From Actinomycetales bacterium Actino_02 (lineage in GTDB: Bacteria > Actinomycetota > Actinomycetes > Propionibacteriales > Propionibacteriaceae), in NCBI GenBank assembly GCA_001603275.1, contig LUYM01000006.1, forward strand, positions 474,532 through 538,531: 64,000 nt of DNA. Direction: 5' to 3'. Shown in pieces: positions 55,284 to 64,000 of this stretch. The position numbers and the translations under genes are program-made. Within the stretch, counting starts at the first letter, position 1; every line of letters starts with the position of its first letter. The notes under the pieces are model-generated. The model was not told where the DNA came from, searched no databases, and worked only from the letters and a program-made list of their open reading frames with translations.

Positions 55284-56567
55284 TCAGAGCTGGGCCAGTG
55301 CCTGGTCGAGATCGGCGATCAGGTCGTCCACATTCTCGATGCCGAGACTCAGCCGCACCGCCTCCGGCGGAACCCCGGCTGCGGCCAGCTCCTCGTCGTT
55401 CAGCTGGGAGTGGGTGGTGGTGGCGTTGTGAATGGCCAGGCTCTTCGCGTCCCCGATGTTGGCCAGGTGGCTGAACAGGCCCAGCGCCTCGATGAACTTC
55501 GCGCCGGCCGCGCGCCCGTCCTTCAGGCCGAAGGCGAGGATGCCGCCGTAGCCGCGACCATTGAAGATCCGATCGGCAACCGCCTTGTACGGCGAGGACT
55601 CCAGGCCGGGGTAGCTGACCCAGGACACCTTGTCGTGCGCCTCGAGATACTTGGCCACGGCCAGAGCGTTGGCCGAGTGACGCTCGATCCGCAGGTGGAG
55701 GGTCTCCAGGCCCTGCAGGAACAGCCAGGCGTTGAACGGGCTGACCGCAGCACCGGTGTTGCGCAGCAGCACGGTCCGGGCCCGAATGATGTAGGCGGCC
55801 GGTCCGGCGGCGTCGGTCCAGACCACACCGTGGTAGGCGGGATCGGGCTTGGTCAGGCCCGGGAAACGGTCAGAGTGGGCGGCCCAGTCGAACTTTCCGG
55901 AGTCGACGATTATGCCGCCGACCGAGGTGCCGTGGCCGCCGATGTACTTGGTTGCGGAGTGGACGACGACGTCGACGCCGTGGTCGAAGGCCTTGGACAG
56001 GATCGGCGTGGGCACCGTGTGGTCGACGATGAACGGCAGGCCCAGCGCGTGCGCAGCCGCACTCCAGGCGTCCAGATCGACGACGTTGATGGCCGGATTG
56101 CCGATGGTCTCACCGAAGACGAGCTTGGTCTTGTCGTCGACGTGCTGGGCCAGCTCCTCGGGCTTCTCCGGATCGACGAAGCGGGCTTCGATCCCGTACT
56201 GGGCCAGGGTGTGGGCGAACAGGGCGTAGGTACCGCCGTACAGCGTGGACAGCGCGACGATGTTGTCGCCGGCGTAGGTCAGGTTCAGTACGGCGTAGGT
56301 GATCGCGGCAGCGCCGGAGGCCGTGGCCAGCGCGCCGACGCCGCCTTCGAGAGCGGTCAGCCGGGTCTCGAAGACCGACTGGGTCGGGTTCATGATCCGG
56401 GTGTAGATGTTGCCCGGCACTCGCAGTGCGAACAGGTCGGCGGCATGCTCGGTGTCGTCGAAGACGTAGCTGGTGGTCTGGTAGATCGGGACGGCGCGAG
56501 CGTTGGTGGCCGAGTCGGCCTCCTCCTGGCCGGCGTGAACCGCCAGAGTGTCGGGATGCAGGGACAT
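55284..56567 (-). CDS. metY: O-acetylhomoserine sulfhydrylase
   Basis: A 427-residue PLP enzyme that makes homocysteine from O-acetylhomoserine and sulfide. Motifs: PIYQTTSYVFDDTEHAADLF, ALEGGVGALATASG, STLYGGTYALF, ETIGNPAINVVDLDAW, PLP lysine in HSATKYIGGHGTSVGG, and NIGDAKSLAIHNATTTH, the last separating it from MetB. Length is typical of MetY. ATG at 56567 follows GAGGAG by 4 nt. A 202-nt leader precedes it, with a promoter and a Cys/Met-rich leaderless ORF; metB is downstream. Confidence 0.93.
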   Translation of the reverse strand: MSLHPDTLAVHAGQEEADSATNARAVPIYQTTSYVFDDTEHAADLFALRVPGNIYTRIMNPTQSVFETRLTALEGGVGALATASGAAAITYAVLNLTYAGDNIVALSTLYGGTYALFAHTLAQYGIEARFVDPEKPEELAQHVDDKTKLVFGETIGNPAINVVDLDAWSAAAHALGLPFIVDHTVPTPILSKAFDHGVDVVVHSATKYIGGHGTSVGGIIVDSGKFDWAAHSDRFPGLTKPDPAYHGVVWTDAAGPAAYIIRARTVLLRNTGAAVSPFNAWLFLQGLETLHLRIERHSANALAVAKYLEAHDKVSWVSYPGLESSPYKAVADRIFNGRGYGGILAFGLKDGRAAGAKFIEALGLFSHLANIGDAKSLAIHNATTTHSQLNDEELAAAGVPPEAVRLSLGIENVDDLIADLDQALAQL

Positions 56568-56697
56568 TTTTCTCCTCGGTGTGCTGATACTGCGGACTGC
56601 GTCTTGGGAGGCCCGGATCGGGCCAGATGGGTTCAGTGAGCTGTGCGCGAGCGTGCGCAGCAGCCTGAGAGTGTGGCGTTGGTGAGTCGAGGCTGAG
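56568..56697 (-). promoter_or_regulatory. metY leader RNA between the leader ORF and metY
   Basis: This 130-nt untranslated stretch starts C-rich and G-poor (CTCAGCCTCGACTCACCAAC on the minus strand), the composition expected for Rho loading if the leader ORF is left uncovered. Further on a GC stem GGCCCG-ATC-CGGGCC is followed by CCTCCC, which might pair with the metY site GAGGAG. No classical U-run terminator and no recognisable SAM riboswitch core was seen. Confidence 0.4.
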
Positions 56698-56769
56698 TCA
56701 GCACATTCGACAACGCGCCATCGACGGCATGCAGCAGCAACCCATGGTTGCGGTGCTCGTCGAGGTCAT
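56698..56769 (-). CDS. Leaderless 23-codon Cys/Met-rich leader peptide upstream of metY
   Basis: ATG at 56769 lies 7 nt after -10 TAGCGT and opens a 23-codon ORF with Cys at codons 11, 12, 13, 20 and 23 and Met at 1, 9, 14, 17 and 22; Cys plus Met make up 10 of 23 residues. With no Shine-Dalgarno and a transcript starting at or next to the ATG, it would be translated leaderlessly. Ribosome stalling at the CCC run when charged tRNA-Cys is scarce could govern metY-metB. The composition is far from chance for this GC-rich genome. Confidence 0.72.
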   Translation of the reverse strand: MTSTSTATMGCCCMPSMARCRMC

Positions 56770-56776
56770 GGCTGGA

Positions 56777-56807
56777 ACGCTAGCAGGTGTGTCCGCCTGG
56801 TGGTCAA
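56777..56807 (-). promoter_or_regulatory. metY leader promoter
   Basis: On the minus strand TTGACC (56802-56807) and TAGCGT (56777-56782) are separated by 19 bp. The predicted start falls at or next to the leader-ORF ATG at 56769. It lies divergent to, and about 100 bp from, the guaA promoter. Confidence 0.68.
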
Positions 56808-56909
56808 GGCATCTCAGCACATTGCGTATACAGAAGCGTCCGGACGTCCACTTGGCTCACCCGGGCACTGTCGGTGAGTCCGGTCCTCGCCCAGCCCTAG
56901 ACTTCGGCC

Positions 56910-58463
<1,554 letters not shown>

Positions 58464-58480
58464 GTCTCCCGTAGAGACGC

Positions 58481-58521
58481 CAGTGGGGCGTCGTCCGCTT
58501 CCACCGGACGACGCCCCACTG
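58481..58521. terminator. guaA / PspC bidirectional terminator
   Basis: CAGTGGGGCGTCGTCCG (58481-58497) and CGGACGACGCCCCACTG (58505-58521) form a perfect 17-bp stem with a 7-base loop, then ACCTTTT. It lies between convergent genes and is the strongest terminator in the window. Confidence 0.92.
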
Positions 58522-58527
58522 ACCTTT

Positions 58528-58785
58528 TCAGCGCAGGTCGGACGGCGGCTGTGAGCCGTTGCTGCTGAACGCGCGCTTGACCTCCTCGAGCCCGGTGCTG
58601 CCGCCGTCGATCGGCAGAACCAGCCACAAGACCAGGTAGACCGCGACCGGGAAGAAGAAGAACACGCTGGCCAGGGCCCACACCACCCGGACCAGGGTCG
58701 TGTCGATCCCGAAGGACCGGGCGACGCCGCCGCACACACCGGCGATCATCTTGTCTGCCGCAGAGCGGGTGAGTTGCTGCTTCAT
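58528..58785 (-). CDS. Short PspC domain membrane protein
   Basis: An 85-residue PspC protein: LTRSAADKMIAGVCGGVARSFGIDTTLVRVVWAL is the classic PspC opening, followed by a membrane helix (VFFFFPVAVYLVLWLVLP) and a short polar tail. PspC relates to envelope stress. ATG at 58785 follows AAAGGAAACAG. It is 23 bp downstream of a 57-codon membrane gene and part of one minus-strand unit with a longer PspC protein. Confidence 0.88.
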   Translation of the reverse strand: MKQQLTRSAADKMIAGVCGGVARSFGIDTTLVRVVWALASVFFFFPVAVYLVLWLVLPIDGGSTGLEEVKRAFSSNGSQPPSDLR

Positions 58786-58808
58786 TTCTCTGTTTCCTTT
58801 CGTGAAAC

Positions 58809-58982
58809 TCAGTGGTGTTGACGTGAGAGCAGGACCATTCCCGCTCCGATGACGATCAAGGCGACGGGCGCGGCGGTTCGGACGAACCCCCAGTTGACAT
58901 CGCCGAAGCTGGACCACAGGCCGAGCCCGCCCAACAGCATCGCGGCTAGTCCGAAGCCGAAAGCGGCGCGATCTCGGTTCAC
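58809..58982 (-). CDS. 57-residue two-helix membrane protein in the PspC cluster
   Basis: A short open frame between the two PspC genes. It begins with GTG at 58982 overlapping the stop of the longer PspC gene by GTGA, and encodes NRDRAAFGFGLAAMLLGGLG, a short WSSFGDVNW loop, and a second hydrophobic helix (APVALIVIGAGMVLLS) ending SRQHH. Coupling, hydrophobic pattern and stop placement support a real gene. It resembles the LiaF-type N-terminal transmembrane pairs often encoded beside PspC (inference). Confidence 0.68.
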   Translation of the reverse strand: MNRDRAAFGFGLAAMLLGGLGLWSSFGDVNWGFVRTAAPVALIVIGAGMVLLSRQHH

Positions 58983-60202
58983 TGGGTCACCTGCACTTCG
59001 CCAAGGCCGACCTTCAAGTTGATGGTCAGCGTGGGGGTGTTGGCCGGGGTGTCGCTGTTCAGCGAGCCGCTGATTCCGGCCCCGGTGATGTCGGGGCCGC
59101 CGCTGACCTGGTACTCGCCGGCTCCGACGCTCCAGATCAGCTGACTGCGGACGTTCTTCGGAAGCTCCAGGTTCACCTGGCCGGTCCCGACGTCGATGGT
59201 CACCGCCTGGTCCTTGGCCAGGTCGAGGCCGCTGAGATCGAGGGTGACCTCACCGGCGGAGTACTGGAGCTGGCTGGGCAACTCGGCCCCGGAGGTGTAG
59301 GTCTCACTGAAGCTGCCGACCTTTCCTGGCTGTACCGGGAACATCAGCGACGTTGTGGCGATCGCCGCGATCAAGGTGGCCGGCAGCAGCAGCGGCGGAC
59401 GGCGCCGCCGCGAGGAGATCACCAGAGCCAGACCGAAAGCCGCCAACACTGCTGCCGCGTAGGGCAAAGCGCCGGTTCCACCGGACGCGTTGACCAGGGC
59501 GACACCTGCCGCCGCCAGCACGAGGGCCGGCAGCCATCCCGACCAGCGTCCGCGCGAATGGCTGCGATGATCCGGACGGTTGCGGACCTCCGGAGCCAGA
59601 TTGTCGGTGACCACCAGTTCCTGGGGTTGATCGGTGTAGGGCTGCTCCCAGCGCTGTTCGAACGCGGTCGGCTGGGCCGGCGGCATCGCGGTAGTCGCGG
59701 ACGACACCAGGCCGGGGTTCTCGAAGCCAGGAGTCTGTTGCTCGGCCAGCCGAACCCGCCAGGCGTCCGAGGCGCGCTCGAAGGGGGTCGGCTCGGTCGG
59801 CCGATGGCTTGCGGGCCTGGGGCGACGCTTGCGGAAGCCGAAGAACCAGATCGCGAAGATGATCAGTGCCGGGCCGATCCCGATCCCGCTGAAGCCGCCG
59901 GCATAGAGCAGGACTGCCGATACCGCGAAGACGCTGACCACGATGGCTGCCGTCGGCCACGTCCGGGTGAAGGGGAGCCAGCGCTGCACCGGCATCACCT
60001 GCTGGCCGTCCTTGGGCATCAATGCCATGCCGGCCAGGTAGGCCACGATGCCCAGTCCGCCCAGGAAGATCGCAGCCAGTACCGCCGCTACCCGCACCAC
60101 CGTCGGGTCGACGCCGAGTCGACGCGCCACGCCGGCGCAGACGCCGGCCACCATCTTGGTGTCGGCCGGCCGAGTGATCAGCGTGGGCAGGTTGTCTGGC
60201 AT
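58979..60202 (-). CDS. PspC domain protein with C-terminal cell-wall-stress-type beta domain
   Basis: A 407-residue membrane protein: N-terminal PspC domain (ADTKMVAGVCAGVARRLGVD, then VVRVAAVLAAIFLGGLGIVAYLAG), more membrane helices around residues 80-125, a long polar linker, another pair of helices, and a C-terminal beta-rich domain (SAGEVTLDLSGLDLAKDQAVTIDVGTG) like those in LiaF/DUF2154 proteins. It probably senses envelope stress. ATG at 60202 is preceded by TAGAGGC; an ATG at 60238 is an alternative. It heads a three-gene minus-strand unit. Confidence 0.82.
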   Translation of the reverse strand: MPDNLPTLITRPADTKMVAGVCAGVARRLGVDPTVVRVAAVLAAIFLGGLGIVAYLAGMALMPKDGQQVMPVQRWLPFTRTWPTAAIVVSVFAVSAVLLYAGGFSGIGIGPALIIFAIWFFGFRKRRPRPASHRPTEPTPFERASDAWRVRLAEQQTPGFENPGLVSSATTAMPPAQPTAFEQRWEQPYTDQPQELVVTDNLAPEVRNRPDHRSHSRGRWSGWLPALVLAAAGVALVNASGGTGALPYAAAVLAAFGLALVISSRRRRPPLLLPATLIAAIATTSLMFPVQPGKVGSFSETYTSGAELPSQLQYSAGEVTLDLSGLDLAKDQAVTIDVGTGQVNLELPKNVRSQLIWSVGAGEYQVSGGPDITGAGISGSLNSDTPANTPTLTINLKVGLGEVQVTQ

Positions 60203-60363
60203 GCCTCTATTCAACGTCGCGGGCCGGTGGCCGACCATCGGGGTTGACCCCGAGCCGCCCCGCGATCCCCGGCCAGGGGCGGCCGCGCAGCCTCGCTGGA
60301 TGCAGCTCTGAACCCCTCATGGACCGCATGACCCGTAGATAACCATGTGATAACGAATCGTCG

Positions 60364-60388
60364 GAAACGGCCCGTTCGGGGCCGTTTC
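60364..60388. terminator. Hairpin in the PspC/sugar-ABC divergent region
   Basis: GAAACGGCCC (60364-60373) pairs with GGGCCGTTTC (60379-60388), a 10-bp perfect stem with loop GTTCG. It sits in the 310-bp gap upstream of the sugar transporter promoter; it may insulate the two divergent units. The bases from 60203 to 60363 show nothing else clear. Confidence 0.45.
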
Positions 60389-60390
60389 AC

Positions 60391-60445
60391 TTGACCATGA
60401 GAGCGTTTGCGGTCTTGAATGGGGCCAGGCCTAAGAGCGCTCTCA
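60391..60445 (+). promoter_or_regulatory. Sugar ABC promoter with two LacI-type operators
   Basis: TTGACC (60391-60396) and TTGAAT (60415-60420) are separated by 18 bp. Between them TGAGAGCGTTTGCG (60398-60411) matches one LacI half-site, and just downstream TAAGAGCGCTCTCA (60432-60445) is a near-perfect LacI palindrome around AGAGCGCTCT. A LacI-family gene begins at 63923, immediately after the operon, and is the probable repressor. Confidence 0.7.
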
Positions 60446-60512
60446 GAGCTCGGGCTTGCCACCCATGCATGATCAGCGGGCACCGGGCCCGCAGACTGAC
60501 GAAGGAGTCCAC

Positions 60513-61829
60513 ATGCGTTCATCCCTGTTGCGAGGAGCGGCGGTTACCGCCGGCCTGGCGCTGTTGCTGGTCGGGTGCTCCGGCCCGGCGGCCACGCCGT
60601 CGGCCAGCACGTCGGCGTCGACCTCCACCAGCGCACCGAGTGAGGAGAAGGTCACCCTCACCGTCGCAACCTTCAATGAGTTCGGCTACGAGGACCTGTA
60701 CGCGGAGTACATGAAGGACCACCCGAACGTCACCATCACCCCGAAGAAGGCCGCGACCTCCAACGAGGCCCGCGAGAACTACTTCAACAAGCTCGCTGCG
60801 GGCTCCGGCCTGTCAGACATCGAGGCCATCGAGGTCGATTGGCTGCCCGACGTCATGCAGACCGCTGACAAGCTGTACGACCTGTCCGGCGACGACGTCA
60901 AGGGCCGCTGGCTGGACTGGAAGGAAGCCGCCGGCACCGCTCCGGACGGCAAGCTGGTTGCCTACGGCACCGACATCGGCCCCGAGGGCGTCTGCTACCG
61001 CGCCGACCTGTTCAAGAAGGCCGGTCTGCCGACCGACCGCGCTGAGGTCGCCAAGGCACTGGGCAGCACCTGGGATGACTACTTCAACCTGGGCAAGCAG
61101 TTCGTCGCCAAGTCCAACGGCGTGGCCTGGTTCGACTCCGCTGACGCGATCATGCAGGGTCAGGTCAACCAGCTGGCCAACGCCTTCTCCTCCACCGAGC
61201 CCGAAGAGACCCTGATCCCGCTGGCTGACAACGCCCCGGTCAAGGCTCAGTACGACTCGATCCTGAAGGCCGCCATGGACGACAAGCTGTCTGCGCACCT
61301 GCAGCAGTGGCAGCCGGACTGGGTGGACGCCTTCCAGAAGGGCAAGTTCGCCACCATGCTCTGCCCGGGCTGGATGCTCGGTGTCATCGAGGGCAACGCC
61401 AAGGGCGTCGAGGGCTGGGACATCGCCAACACCTTCCCCGGTGGCGGCGGCAACTGGGGTGGCTCGTACCTGACCGTTCCGGCACAGGGCGCGCACACCA
61501 AGGAAGCTCGTGACCTGGCCGCATGGCTGACCGCTCCCGAGCAGCAGATCAAGGCCTTCAAGGCCAAGGGCACCTTCCCGAGCCAGAAGGCGGCTCTGAC
61601 CAGCCCCGACCTGCTGAGCGTGACGAACAAGTTCTTCAACAACGCCCCGACCGGCCAGATCCTGGCCGACCGCGCCAACGCTGTGAAGGTCAACCCGTTC
61701 AAGGGCCCGCAGTACTTCGCAGTGCGCCAGGTGATCGCTGACGCGATCAACCGGGTCGACGTGACCAAGAAGCAGAGTGCTGCTGATTCTTGGGCACAGG
61801 CCATCAAGGAGTTCAACGCTCTCGGCTGA
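60513..61829 (+). CDS. ABC sugar-binding lipoprotein (CebE-like)
   Basis: A 438-residue extracellular binding protein. The lipobox is LLLVGCSG (Cys near residue 22), followed by a Ser/Thr/Ala linker; YAEYMKDHPNVTITPKKA, IEAIEVDWLPDVM and FNNAPTGQILADRA near the end resemble oligosaccharide binders such as CebE. Two permeases follow, and a LacI regulator at the end of the window, which suggests cello-oligosaccharide or a similar sugar (inference). ATG at 60513 has AAGGAG 7 nt upstream. Confidence 0.87.
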   Translation: MRSSLLRGAAVTAGLALLLVGCSGPAATPSASTSASTSTSAPSEEKVTLTVATFNEFGYEDLYAEYMKDHPNVTITPKKAATSNEARENYFNKLAAGSGLSDIEAIEVDWLPDVMQTADKLYDLSGDDVKGRWLDWKEAAGTAPDGKLVAYGTDIGPEGVCYRADLFKKAGLPTDRAEVAKALGSTWDDYFNLGKQFVAKSNGVAWFDSADAIMQGQVNQLANAFSSTEPEETLIPLADNAPVKAQYDSILKAAMDDKLSAHLQQWQPDWVDAFQKGKFATMLCPGWMLGVIEGNAKGVEGWDIANTFPGGGGNWGGSYLTVPAQGAHTKEARDLAAWLTAPEQQIKAFKAKGTFPSQKAALTSPDLLSVTNKFFNNAPTGQILADRANAVKVNPFKGPQYFAVRQVIADAINRVDVTKKQSAADSWAQAIKEFNALG

Positions 61830-61846
61830 GCTTGATTTCTTCTAGC

Positions 61847-61884
61847 CTTGTGGGCAGGGCGGCTAGTCCCGCCCTGCCCACAAG
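61847..61884 (+). terminator. Intercistronic stem-loop after the binding-protein gene
   Basis: CTTGTGGGCAGGGCG (61847-61861) pairs perfectly with CGCCCTGCCCACAAG (61870-61884), a 15-bp stem with an 8-base loop, between the binding protein and permease genes. Such hairpins partly stop or stabilise transcripts so that binding protein exceeds permease; a processing or attenuation role is inferred. Confidence 0.7.
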
Positions 61885-61907
61885 TCCGACCCCGAGAGGA
61901 CTTACTC

Positions 61908-62843
61908 ATGACCTGGCGCCAGCGCCTGAGCCGGTGGGACGTCAAGAGCGCCCCCTACCTGTACATCGCGCCGTTCTTCCTGCTATTCGCTCTGGTGGGC
62001 CTGTTCCCGCTGCTGTACACCGGCTGGGTGGCCCTCAATAAGTGGAGCCTGGTCAAGGGCAACCAAGGCTTCATCGGCCTTGCCAACTTCCAATACGTGC
62101 TGGCCCAGCCCCGCTTCTGGGACGGCGTCACCAACACCTTCTCGATCTTCCTGCTCTCCTCGGTGCCGCAGATCTTCATGGCGATCGGTATCGCCGCGGT
62201 GCTGAATGCGAACCTTCGCGCCAAGACCTTCTGGCGGATGGGCGTCCTGGTGCCCTACGTGGTGGCGCCGGTGGCCGTGTCCCTGGTGTTCGGCAAGCTC
62301 TTCGCCGACGAGTCCGGCGTCGTCAACGCAATCCTGACCAACATCGGACTGGATCCGATCGGCTGGCACTCCGACCGCTTCTGGTCGCACGTGGCCATCG
62401 CCACCATGGTCAACTTCCGCTGGACCGGCTACAACACCTTGATCTTCCTGGCCGCGATGCAGGCCATCCCGAACGACGTCATCGAGGCGGCGATCGTGGA
62501 CGGCGCCAACCGCTGGCAGACCTTCTTCTCGGTCACGGTTCCGATGCTGCGACCGACCATCATCTTCGTGGTGATCACCTCGACGATCGGCGGCTTGCAG
62601 ATCTTCGATGAGCCGCGACTATTCGACAACTTCTCTCTCGGTGGTCCAGACCGAGAGTGGATGACAGTCACGATGTATCTGTATGAGTTGGGCTGGAACG
62701 TCCAGAAGAACCTGGGGAGATCCGCCGCAGTCGCCTGGCTGTTGTTCCTGATCATCGTGATCTTCGCGCTGATCAACTACGCCATCACTCGGCGGATCGC
62801 CAGCAGCGATAGCCGCCCGAACCGAAAGGCGCTGGTCAAGTGA
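61908..62843 (+). CDS. Sugar ABC transporter permease (CebF/MalF-like)
   Basis: A 311-residue six-helix permease. The first helix is YLYIAPFFLLFALVGLFPLLY, and the EAA loop reads IEAAIVDGANRWQTFFSVTVPML. ATG at 61908 follows GAGAGGA by 7-8 nt. Its stop overlaps the GTG of the next permease (GTGA), so the two are coupled. Like the frl-type locus, no ATPase subunit gene lies in the operon. Confidence 0.92.
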   Translation: MTWRQRLSRWDVKSAPYLYIAPFFLLFALVGLFPLLYTGWVALNKWSLVKGNQGFIGLANFQYVLAQPRFWDGVTNTFSIFLLSSVPQIFMAIGIAAVLNANLRAKTFWRMGVLVPYVVAPVAVSLVFGKLFADESGVVNAILTNIGLDPIGWHSDRFWSHVAIATMVNFRWTGYNTLIFLAAMQAIPNDVIEAAIVDGANRWQTFFSVTVPMLRPTIIFVVITSTIGGLQIFDEPRLFDNFSLGGPDREWMTVTMYLYELGWNVQKNLGRSAAVAWLLFLIIVIFALINYAITRRIASSDSRPNRKALVK

Positions 62844-63757
62844 GCTCCGTCGCATCCGCCCATCAGCTGGCCGGCGCAGGTGCCGGCCGGGCCGCGGCCC
62901 GTCGGCGCCGCCGTGGTTCCCAGATGACCGAAGGGCAGCGCCGTCCGGGCTGGGTCACCTACACCATCCTCGGTGTGGTGATCCTGATCTCGGTGGTCCC
63001 GCTCTATTACGCCTTCCTGCTGTCGGCATCGACGGCAGAGGACATCGCGCGCAACCCGATTCCGTCGCTGATTCCACAGGGACACTTCTTCGAGAACGTG
63101 ATGCGGGTGCTGAACTCCGGCATCGGCTTCTGGGGCGCGATCGGCAACAGCGTGATCGTCAGCGTGATCACCGCAGTCTCGGTGGTGTTCTTCTCCACGT
63201 TGGCCGGTTACTCGTTCGCCAAGCTGCGGTTCCGCGGACGCAACGGACTGCTGACCTTCGTGATCGGCACCATGGCCGTCCCGACGCAGCTGGGCATCAT
63301 CCCGCTGTTCATCATCATGTCCAACCTGGGCTGGACCGGGAAGCTGGTCGCGGTCATCGTGCCGGGAGCGGTCACCGCCTTCGGTGTGTTCTGGATGACC
63401 CAGTACCTGTCGGAGGCATTGCCCTTCGAACTGATTGAGGCGGCTCGCGTCGACGGCTGTTCGATGATCCGGACGTTCTGGCATGTGGCGCTCCCGGCGG
63501 CTCGTCCGGCGGCGGCGATGCTGGCCCTGTTCACCTTCGTCGGCAGCTGGACGAACTTCTTCTGGCCGTTCATCGTGCTCGGCTCGACCAACCCGACTCT
63601 GCCGGTGGCCCTGCAGCTGCTGCAGGCGTCCTACTTCAAGGACATGTCGCTGATCATGGCCGGTGTGGTCCTGGCCACCTTGCCGCTGCTGGCCGTGTTC
63701 GCGGTCGCCGGGCGGCATCTGGTCTCGGGCATCATGGCCGGCGCGGTCAAGGGCTGA
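62840..63757 (+). CDS. Sugar ABC transporter permease (CebG/MalG-like)
   Basis: A 305-residue permease with a basic N-terminal tail (AGRAAARRRRRGSQ) and six helices; EAA loop IEAARVDGCSMIRTFWHVALPAA. GTG at 62840 overlaps the stop of the previous permease. It ends the transporter operon, 165 bp before the LacI-type gene. ATG at 62924 would be the alternative start but lacks a better ribosome binding site. Confidence 0.92.
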   Translation: MSSVASAHQLAGAGAGRAAARRRRRGSQMTEGQRRPGWVTYTILGVVILISVVPLYYAFLLSASTAEDIARNPIPSLIPQGHFFENVMRVLNSGIGFWGAIGNSVIVSVITAVSVVFFSTLAGYSFAKLRFRGRNGLLTFVIGTMAVPTQLGIIPLFIIMSNLGWTGKLVAVIVPGAVTAFGVFWMTQYLSEALPFELIEAARVDGCSMIRTFWHVALPAARPAAAMLALFTFVGSWTNFFWPFIVLGSTNPTLPVALQLLQASYFKDMSLIMAGVVLATLPLLAVFAVAGRHLVSGIMAGAVKG

Positions 63758-63922
63758 TCGCGGCCTCTCGGGAAGCAGGTGCAGTGACTCGGTGGTCCAT
63801 GCTGGCGGGTGCTGCCAGGTCGGCCCGATAAGGTTCTGCTGCCTTGTGGTGGTGAGCCCCGGCCGTACGCAGAGGTGTTGTGCAGTGTCGGATGTTCGAT
63901 GGAACGCTCAGGAGGCGTCAAT

Positions 63923-64000
63923 ATGCCGAGGATGATGGCCGCGGCTGGGGTGCCGACTCTCGAAGACGTGGCCAAACTGGCCGGGGTCTCCAGAGCCACT
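63923..64000 (+). CDS. LacI family transcriptional regulator, N-terminus (cut by window edge)
   Basis: Twenty-six residues are visible: after a short start, VPTLEDVAKLAGVSRAT is the LacI helix-turn-helix. ATG at 63923 follows AGGAGG by about 7 nt. The 165-bp gap before it contains a possible -10 TAAGGT near 63826 but no full promoter. By position it should control the upstream sugar ABC operon through the operators at 60398-60445. Confidence 0.85.
   Translation, partial: MPRMMAAAGVPTLEDVAKLAGVSRAT

Noticed and set aside
56568-56697. SAM riboswitch in the metY leader
   Set aside because: I could not find the conserved SAM-I/IV core stems or a U-run terminator; the Cys/Met leader ORF explains the region better. 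A covariance-model search (Rfam SAM families) would settle it.

Overview
The window is GC-rich, densely coded chromosomal DNA from an actinobacterium. The SenX3-RegX3 pair beside phoU, CarD followed by IspD-IspF, an MptB-type mannosyltransferase, DUF3073, a tandem GuaB/GuaB3 pair and two HrcA (CIRCE) sites before groES-groEL all fit Actinomycetota. Overall gene content suggests Propionibacteriales/Propionibacteriaceae (inference). Many genes have a TANNNT -10 box 6-8 nt before an ATG or GTG, so leaderless transcription appears common. I saw no prophage, insertion sequence, CRISPR array, rRNA or tRNA.

Layout. 0-9 kb: purine genes (purL start, purC, purF, purM), an aldehyde dehydrogenase/SDR pair and small membrane proteins. 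9-16 kb: gpmA, phoU, senX3-regX3, a PRPP-synthetase homologue, carD-ispD-ispF. 16-27 kb: a zinc metallopeptidase, a DUF2207 protein, glyA, a Nudix hydrolase, an aminotransferase, a PfpI protein, a TrmB-type regulator divergent from an EamA exporter, a secreted cytochrome-b5-like protein and an ECF sigma/anti-sigma pair. 27-44 kb: rlmB, cysS, a YtrA-type regulator coupled to a DUF4032 protein, a Ser/Thr kinase, groES-groEL, an ABC exporter, a two-component system, guaB-guaB3, a TIGR01777 epimerase and mptB. 44-51 kb: a fructoselysine (Amadori compound) type locus, frlD-frlB divergent from SDR, binding protein, two permeases and a GntR regulator. 51-57 kb: sulfur amino acid genes (DUF4395-thioredoxin-cysK and metY-metB). 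57-64 kb: guaA, a PspC cluster, and a sugar ABC importer followed by the start of a LacI regulator.

Most interesting observation: three very short cysteine-codon-containing ORFs precede the sulfur genes. Two have leaderless promoters, one upstream of metY (five Cys and five Met codons) and one upstream of DUF4395-trx-cysK (ends RMCCPR). A third (MSRCPSRCTR) has its own ribosome binding site and overlaps the metB start by ATGA. This looks like cysteine-responsive translational attenuation, reported for mycobacterial cysteine genes, here apparently covering both cysteine and methionine steps.

Two families of dispersed intergenic palindromic repeats are also present: a 22-bp unit in mixed orientation at about 0.4 and 20.8 kb, and a 45-bp element at 22.3 and 51.7 kb.
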